Source: DASYXZ01 sp035946625 (GTDB lineage: Bacteria > Acidobacteriota > Terriglobia > UBA7540). From it: a stretch of DNA of 64,000 nucleotides. Positions 59,769 to 64,000 of the stretch are shown one piece after another. Position numbers and translations under genes: made by a program. Position 1 is the stretch's first letter. Each line of letters begins with the position of its first letter. The DNA is taken from NCBI GenBank assembly GCA_035946625.1, contig DASYZE010000075.1:62001-126000 (forward strand), given 5' to 3'. Below the pieces are notes generated by a model. That model saw only the letters and a program-made list of their open reading frames with translations, had not been told where the DNA came from and ran no database searches.

Positions 59769-60754
59769 CGGCGGCCCAAAACCTGATCGTAGACCTGGAC
59801 AATTTGTCTGGCTACCTTGTCCATGGAGAGGCGCTCCATCGAACTGCGGCCGTTGGTGCGCGCGCCGCGCCGGCAAATCTCTACGATTTTTGCGGCCATC
59901 GCCTCCGCTTCGCGCGGCACCACGTAGCAACCATCGGTCGAGCCGATCAGGCGGGCAGCATCCCCCACATCAACTGTGATTACAGGCAGATTCACGGCCA
60001 TGGCTTCTTTCACAGTATTGGGCGAGCCTTCGGATTGAGAGGCGATAACCAGCGCGTCGGCCGCATTCATGTAAAGCGGTATCTTCGGGCGCGGAACTTT
60101 GGAAACTTCCACGATTTCGAGTTGGGGGATTTCGCGTTTCGCATTTTGAACCGCCGCTTGCACGATGTCATACCGCTTGTTTTCTGTGGTGGAGGAATAC
60201 GGGAAAAGGACAAACTTCTTTCCGCCGTCCAACCCCAGAGATTGTCTCGCTTCGTCCCGTTGCATGGGCCGGAAGAGGTTGAGGTCAACGCCATTGGGAA
60301 TTACGTGCGCCGAAGGCAAATCTAAGGTCGCTTTCATCTTTTCGCTTTTCACAATGACGGCTGAAACCAGCCTCGATAAAAAATAACTCGAGATGCGAAA
60401 CACCCGCCCGACCGGAGAAATTCGCCCATTGCGTTTAAACCGGCCCAGGACGTCATCGCCCATGAACGATACGACCACTGGAATTTGAAACTGAAACCGG
60501 GCCACCCAGCCGGACAATCCGAAATGCGCGTGCACCAGATCGTAATGTTGGGCGCGAAGCCGGTGTCGCAACTGCAGCACTCCGCGCAGGTAATTCCACA
60601 AAGACTCGCGTCCATTCACGAACAGGACATCGAACTCCACCCCCAAAGGCTTGAGCGATTCCATTTGCGCCTCCACAAAGCTGCCATAACCCGGATCAGC
60701 TTCACTGGGCCAGAGGTTGGTCACCACCAGGGCGCGATAGGAAGGCGTAGGCAT
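59765..60754 (-). CDS. Family 4 glycosyltransferase
   Basis: The 329-residue GT-B enzyme begins MPTPSYRALVVTNLWPSEAD, then YDLVHAHFGLSGWVARF, VVSFMGDDVLGRFKRNG, VIPNGVDLNLFRPM and the nucleotide-sugar region ALVIASQSEGSPNTVKEAMAV. The start ATG 60754 is five bases from the preceding gene's stop. It ends with ATGA overlap into the methyltransferase pseudogene. It probably adds a sugar during repeat-unit assembly. Confidence 0.9.
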   Translation of the reverse strand: MPTPSYRALVVTNLWPSEADPGYGSFVEAQMESLKPLGVEFDVLFVNGRESLWNYLRGVLQLRHRLRAQHYDLVHAHFGLSGWVARFQFQIPVVVSFMGDDVLGRFKRNGRISPVGRVFRISSYFLSRLVSAVIVKSEKMKATLDLPSAHVIPNGVDLNLFRPMQRDEARQSLGLDGGKKFVLFPYSSTTENKRYDIVQAAVQNAKREIPQLEIVEVSKVPRPKIPLYMNAADALVIASQSEGSPNTVKEAMAVNLPVITVDVGDAARLIGSTDGCYVVPREAEAMAAKIVEICRRGARTNGRSSMERLSMDKVARQIVQVYDQVLGRR

Positions 60755-60759
60755 GAAAT

Positions 60760-61860
60760 TTATAGCAGGTCTTCGTATTGCTTCAATATTCGTCCGACCC
60801 GGAATTTGTCGAGCGTGCCCGCAAGATGATCCACCGAGGAAGTATTTTTGGCTCGGAATTGAAGCGCGGAGATGATTCCCTGGGCGAGGGCGGGGACATT
60901 GGAATGGGGAACCAGCCAAGCTCCGGAAATACCCTCAAGTATTTCTCTTATTCCTCCGGGACAATCCGAGGCGACCACGTGTTGGCCCAACGCCAGCGCC
61001 TCCAAAACCACAAGCGGCAGACCCTCGTACCGGGAAGAAAGCAGGAAAAGGTCAGCGTGTTTTAAATAGGGGTAGGGGTTGGACTGAAATCCGGCAAATT
61101 CAATTGCTCCGGCCAGGCCCAGCCGTTCGCTCCGGGCCTTGAGGTCCATCTCCAGCGGCCCCTCCCCCAGTATAGTTAGCTGGGCCGGGATCGTCTTGCG
61201 AACCAGCGCCAGAGCATCGATGAGCACATCATAACCCTTAACCCTGACCAGCCGTCCCACCGCCACGAGGTGAGGTGCAAGACCTGCGAAAGGATTTTCG
61301 CTTCCATCCGCAAGACGCCGGACTCTCTCGACGTCCACGGGATTGTATATCACGAACATTTTCGCGCGAGGAATTCCAAAGTGTTCCGCCAGATCATTGC
61401 AAACATATTCTGATACGCAGATTATTTTGTCAGCGCGCGCGAAATGATGCCGATAGACCCAGCGCCAAAACCCCGCGTGTAGAACATCCTGAGCCAACTC
61501 CACGCTTACAGATGCGTCCACGCGCACCGCCAGTCGCGCCTCTGGCGGTAGAAACCGTTTTAAAAGCAGGAGTGCCGAACTCAGCTCGCGGAATGTCGGC
61601 ACCACGACATCGGGTTTGAGGCTCCGGAGCAAGCGAACCAGACCGGGAATGGCGTTACGCACGCGACTCGCCCCGAGGTCATGAACGGGCACATCCTCCG
61701 GCAATTCTTTGAGATAAGGGCCGGCCTTACTCACCAACACCAAGTGGGGCTCGAAACGTGCCCGATCCAAGTGCTGCAACAGAATTACGATCACCCGCTC
61801 GGCGCCACCACCCATCAGGGAAGGCAAGACGAACACGACTCTTTGGCGTGAGGAGGTCAT
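60760..61860 (-). CDS. Family 4 glycosyltransferase
   Basis: The 366-residue protein has an N-terminal MGGGAERVIVILLQHLD donor loop, ADKIICVSEYVCNDLAEHFG, VIYNPVDVERVRRL, VAVGRLVRVKGYDVLIDAL, and the Glu motif SSRYEGLPLVVLEALALG. Retaining GT4 family with no signal peptide. It starts six bases after the methyltransferase gene stop, in a tight operon. Confidence 0.92.
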   Translation of the reverse strand: MTSSRQRVVFVLPSLMGGGAERVIVILLQHLDRARFEPHLVLVSKAGPYLKELPEDVPVHDLGASRVRNAIPGLVRLLRSLKPDVVVPTFRELSSALLLLKRFLPPEARLAVRVDASVSVELAQDVLHAGFWRWVYRHHFARADKIICVSEYVCNDLAEHFGIPRAKMFVIYNPVDVERVRRLADGSENPFAGLAPHLVAVGRLVRVKGYDVLIDALALVRKTIPAQLTILGEGPLEMDLKARSERLGLAGAIEFAGFQSNPYPYLKHADLFLLSSRYEGLPLVVLEALALGQHVVASDCPGGIREILEGISGAWLVPHSNVPALAQGIISALQFRAKNTSSVDHLAGTLDKFRVGRILKQYEDLL

Positions 61861-61866
61861 GCAATC

Positions 61867-62706
61867 CTAAGCGGGTGACTTACGAGCGATGCAATTGATG
61901 TAAGGGGAAGTCAATCGGTTTGGCTTGAGGGATACAAGATGGTCGTCCACCAGCCAAAAGAATCTCGAGATCGCACCGTGTGTCCGAATTGTAATCCAAT
62001 AAGGCAATCCCCGCCGCCAACTGGCAACGTTTAAGACTTCGAGAGAGATGGGCAAAAAGTATTCGCAACTTTCCACCTTGAGGCCTGCGTCCTGGTGAGC
62101 CAACGCGAGGGATTCCCGGTCCAAAGGAACTTGGGCGTCATAAATGCCCCGGTCCAGCACCTTTTGATACGCACGGAGAGGCCCGGTTATATTCGGAATA
62201 CTAGTCAACATTTTCCCTTCTGCGTTTAAAAGCCTTGCCACAGCTTTCACAGCTTCCGCCGTGTTTTCAAAGTGCTCCACAACACCTTGGGAGAAAATGA
62301 CGTCAAAATGCCCGAGCAAGTGTTCCGGAGGCGAGAAAAAGTCTGCACGATAGATTTTGCCCGGCACCTTCTCTCTTTCCAAGATTAGGCGGGCCCTCTC
62401 ACAGCCGATTTCAGAGCGATCGATGCCGTAAACCTCGAAGCCAAAATATTTTCCAAAATAGGGGAGCATGGCCGATTGGGCACAGCCTATTTCAATCAGT
62501 TTTTTCCCCTGAGTCGGATGGCCTTCGAATACTTTTTGAAAATATTTGTGGAACCTCCTGAAAGGGTAATTCTTCAAGCCCCGCCGGAAGGGGTCGATGG
62601 GAGGGGGGAGTTGACTTTTTTCCCACCAACTGTCCCAGAATTCCATTCCCGTTCGATCGTCGCTCCTCCATGCAGAGCCTACGGGCAACCTAGGTGGTGA
62701 TCCCAT
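61867..62706 (-). CDS. Class I SAM methyltransferase
   Basis: The 279-residue protein has motif I LIEIGCAQSAMLPYFGKYF, VYGIDRSEIGCERA, the acidic loop HFDVIFSQGVVEHFENTAEA and a C-terminal helical domain. Motif I reads GCAQS instead of GCGxG, as seen in glycan-cluster enzymes. ATG 62706 is favoured by an AAGGA site six to seven bases upstream; a second ATG at 62646 also fits. It likely O-methylates a sugar (inference). Confidence 0.82.
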   Translation of the reverse strand: MGSPPRLPVGSAWRSDDRTGMEFWDSWWEKSQLPPPIDPFRRGLKNYPFRRFHKYFQKVFEGHPTQGKKLIEIGCAQSAMLPYFGKYFGFEVYGIDRSEIGCERARLILEREKVPGKIYRADFFSPPEHLLGHFDVIFSQGVVEHFENTAEAVKAVARLLNAEGKMLTSIPNITGPLRAYQKVLDRGIYDAQVPLDRESLALAHQDAGLKVESCEYFLPISLEVLNVASWRRGLPYWITIRTHGAISRFFWLVDDHLVSLKPNRLTSPYINCIARKSPA

Positions 62707-62894
62707 AAGTTTTCCTTAACGTTGGCACCTTCTCGATGATGGGCCAAAACGCCCAGTCTATGGCTTTCATTGGACTGTCCGTGACGCAAGAGAATCATGA
62801 TAATCCGTTCAGTGCCGCCACCACGACTGGATACAACCCAAAGCGGCTCGACCGTGGGCATCAGGCAAAGTGTGCGCCTGTCATCCTTGTCCAT
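62679..62894 (-). pseudogene. N-terminal remnant of a family 4 glycosyltransferase
   Basis: The minus-strand frame PLWVVSSRGGGTERIIMILL, then RHGQSNESHRLGVLAHHR, matches the start of GT4 enzymes such as the intact gene ending at 60760 (VLPSLMGGGAERVIVILLQH). Only about 60 residues remain. It begins with ATG 62894, overlapping the methyltransferase gene end by 14 bases, and its end overlaps the next methyltransferase start. The rest of the gene is lost. Confidence 0.55.
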
Positions 62895-63723
62895 CCCTGC
62901 CCTTCACAAAGACGAACTCGTTGTTCCCCAAGCTCCCACCGCAGGTTCGCAGCTTGATCAATTTAAACCCTCTTTGCCGGTAGAAATCGAAGATCTCTTC
63001 CGGTTTGGCAAATTCAACGGGATATCCGCCCAACCAATCAATCCAGTCGCGCACCACCGACATCCCTCTCCCCTTCGAGTACTCACGGTAGCGAGTAAAT
63101 GGGTTTTTCATTTTGAGCAGGTCGGCAGCCAGACCACGTAACACAAAATAAGGGATGAAGACCGAAACCACGAGAGTCTTGGTCAACCATCCCCGGACAT
63201 AGAACGACTTTACCTTTTTCCAAAAGCGCGAAATCGTGCCTTGATCATTAAAAATGGCGACGAAGAGTCTTCCGCCGGGTACGACTGAAGGAATTACAGC
63301 CTCGAGGGCTTTCCACATCTGCCCGGTATGCTGCAAGACGCCCCAGGAATAGACAATGTCAAATTGCCCGCGCGCGGCAAGATATGCGACGTCAAGTGCG
63401 CTACCCTCTTCGATGGTCCAATCTATGAATTGGGGGAAATAACGGCGCTTGAGTTCCCGCGTGCATCCCACACACTGAGGGTCAAAATCGAAGGAATGGA
63501 TTTTCGCCGCGCCCATCCGCGCGGCAGCCAGTGACGAAAGGCCGCTGCCCGAGCCTACATCCAGAAACGATTTTCCCTCCAGGGTTTCCATCTCAAGCAT
63601 GGCAGACAATGACTGCTGCGCGTTGAGAATGCGCTGTTCGTCGAGCAGACGGAGGAAGCTCGCCCAATTCTTACCGAACTGGAATCTTTGGCCGTGCTTG
63701 ATTTCACTGGCATGAGAAGACAT
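62881..63723 (-). CDS. Class I SAM methyltransferase
   Basis: The 280-residue protein has motif I SFLDVGSGSGLSSLAAARMG, then IHSFDFDPQCVGCTRELKRR, FDIVYSWGVLQHTGQMWKAL and VVPGGRLFVAIFNDQG. After residue 180 comes a hydrophobic helix (TKTLVVSVFIPYFVLRGLA) that may touch the membrane. The family is frequent in polysaccharide loci. ATG 63723 is preferred to the TTG at 63774; a GAGG site is farther off, so the start is not certain. Confidence 0.85.
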   Translation of the reverse strand: MSSHASEIKHGQRFQFGKNWASFLRLLDEQRILNAQQSLSAMLEMETLEGKSFLDVGSGSGLSSLAAARMGAAKIHSFDFDPQCVGCTRELKRRYFPQFIDWTIEEGSALDVAYLAARGQFDIVYSWGVLQHTGQMWKALEAVIPSVVPGGRLFVAIFNDQGTISRFWKKVKSFYVRGWLTKTLVVSVFIPYFVLRGLAADLLKMKNPFTRYREYSKGRGMSVVRDWIDWLGGYPVEFAKPEEIFDFYRQRGFKLIKLRTCGGSLGNNEFVFVKGRDGQG

Positions 63724-63754
63724 TTCGACTATTTCCTCAACCGGCCACCAACCC

Positions 63755-64000
63755 TCAAATTTTGCGGGCAACAACGGTGAAGATCCCGTAACTTTTCCGC
63801 AGAATTTGAACCCCCACGACCAGCGGCATTAAAGCTCGATCCAAAACGGTCAGGGGGTGCGAGATTGCAAATCTGATCGTGGAGGAAAGGCCCGGGCGTA
63901 ATCCGTTGCGTTGGATGAAATCCGGCCTGGACATGGGCAGATTGCGGTAAGTAAAACTCCTTTTCCCCCACCCGGTGTGCAGCAGGTAGTGCAGCCAGTT
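63755..64000 (-). CDS. C-terminal end of a gene cut by the window edge (methyltransferase-like)
   Basis: The minus strand, open from the right edge, encodes 81 residues ending in TGA at 63755: NWLHYLLHTGWGKRSFTYRN, PMSRPDFIQRNGLRPGLSST, VGVQILRKSYGIFTVVARKI. The IFTVVARKI-type end is usual for SAM methyltransferases. The call is tentative because only the end is visible. Its stop is about 30 bases before the next methyltransferase start. Confidence 0.5.
   Translation of the reverse strand, partial: NWLHYLLHTGWGKRSFTYRNLPMSRPDFIQRNGLRPGLSSTIRFAISHPLTVLDRALMPLVVGVQILRKSYGIFTVVARKI

Overview
The window reads as chromosomal DNA of an Acidobacteriota bacterium, probably a soil or environmental lineage. 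The sequence reasons are three copies of the 'VWFA-related Acidobacterial' secreted protein family, a quinoprotein of the acidobacterial type, a large sortilin/BNR beta-propeller protein, AddB/UvrD-like and RmuC repair proteins, and many palindromic dispersed repeats. The DNA is moderately GC-rich. There is no CRISPR array, rRNA, tRNA or insertion sequence with a transposase. This taxonomic call is inference from family content.

Region 1 (1-12.4 kb) holds housekeeping and repair genes: a secreted SnoaL-truncated globin fusion, a structured small RNA or leader before cysH, a penicillin-binding transpeptidase, recA, a small DUF4160/DUF2442 pair bracketed by two copies of the 3' end of a 3-hydroxyacyl-CoA dehydrogenase gene, a thiolase whose nucleophilic Cys reads Arg, a one-chain UvrD helicase/Fe-S nuclease and rmuC. 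A 12-codon lysine-rich micro-gene with its own promoter and terminator lies between rmuC and the first VWFA gene.

Region 2 (12.6-32 kb) mixes VWFA proteins, thiI, two tandem FAD-dependent desaturase-like oxidoreductases, a GcvT-like protein, a cupin, an MFS transporter, a cyclase-family hydrolase, a decayed stretch (oxidoreductase remnant and eroded toxin-antitoxin pair, 24.8-25.9 kb), a signal-less HtrA-like protease, a CDF metal exporter, serS and a pilin-like membrane protein.

Region 3 (32-42.8 kb) is a minus-strand block: BNR protein, cca, an RNase H-like nuclease, dinB, prmC (carrying an in-frame dispersed palindromic repeat), prfA and a DUF1385 membrane protein.

Region 4 (42.8-64 kb) is a surface-glycan island: five intact glycosyltransferases, a polyprenyl-phosphate sugar transferase, two class B asparagine synthetases flanking an alpha/alpha-toroid-like protein, and several methyltransferases (one broken by at least three frameshifts). 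It is interrupted by a two-gene ATPase + DUF4276 (Toprim-like) module, a candidate defence system, and by a dihaem cytochrome c + PQQ quinoprotein pair. A methyltransferase-like gene runs off the right edge.
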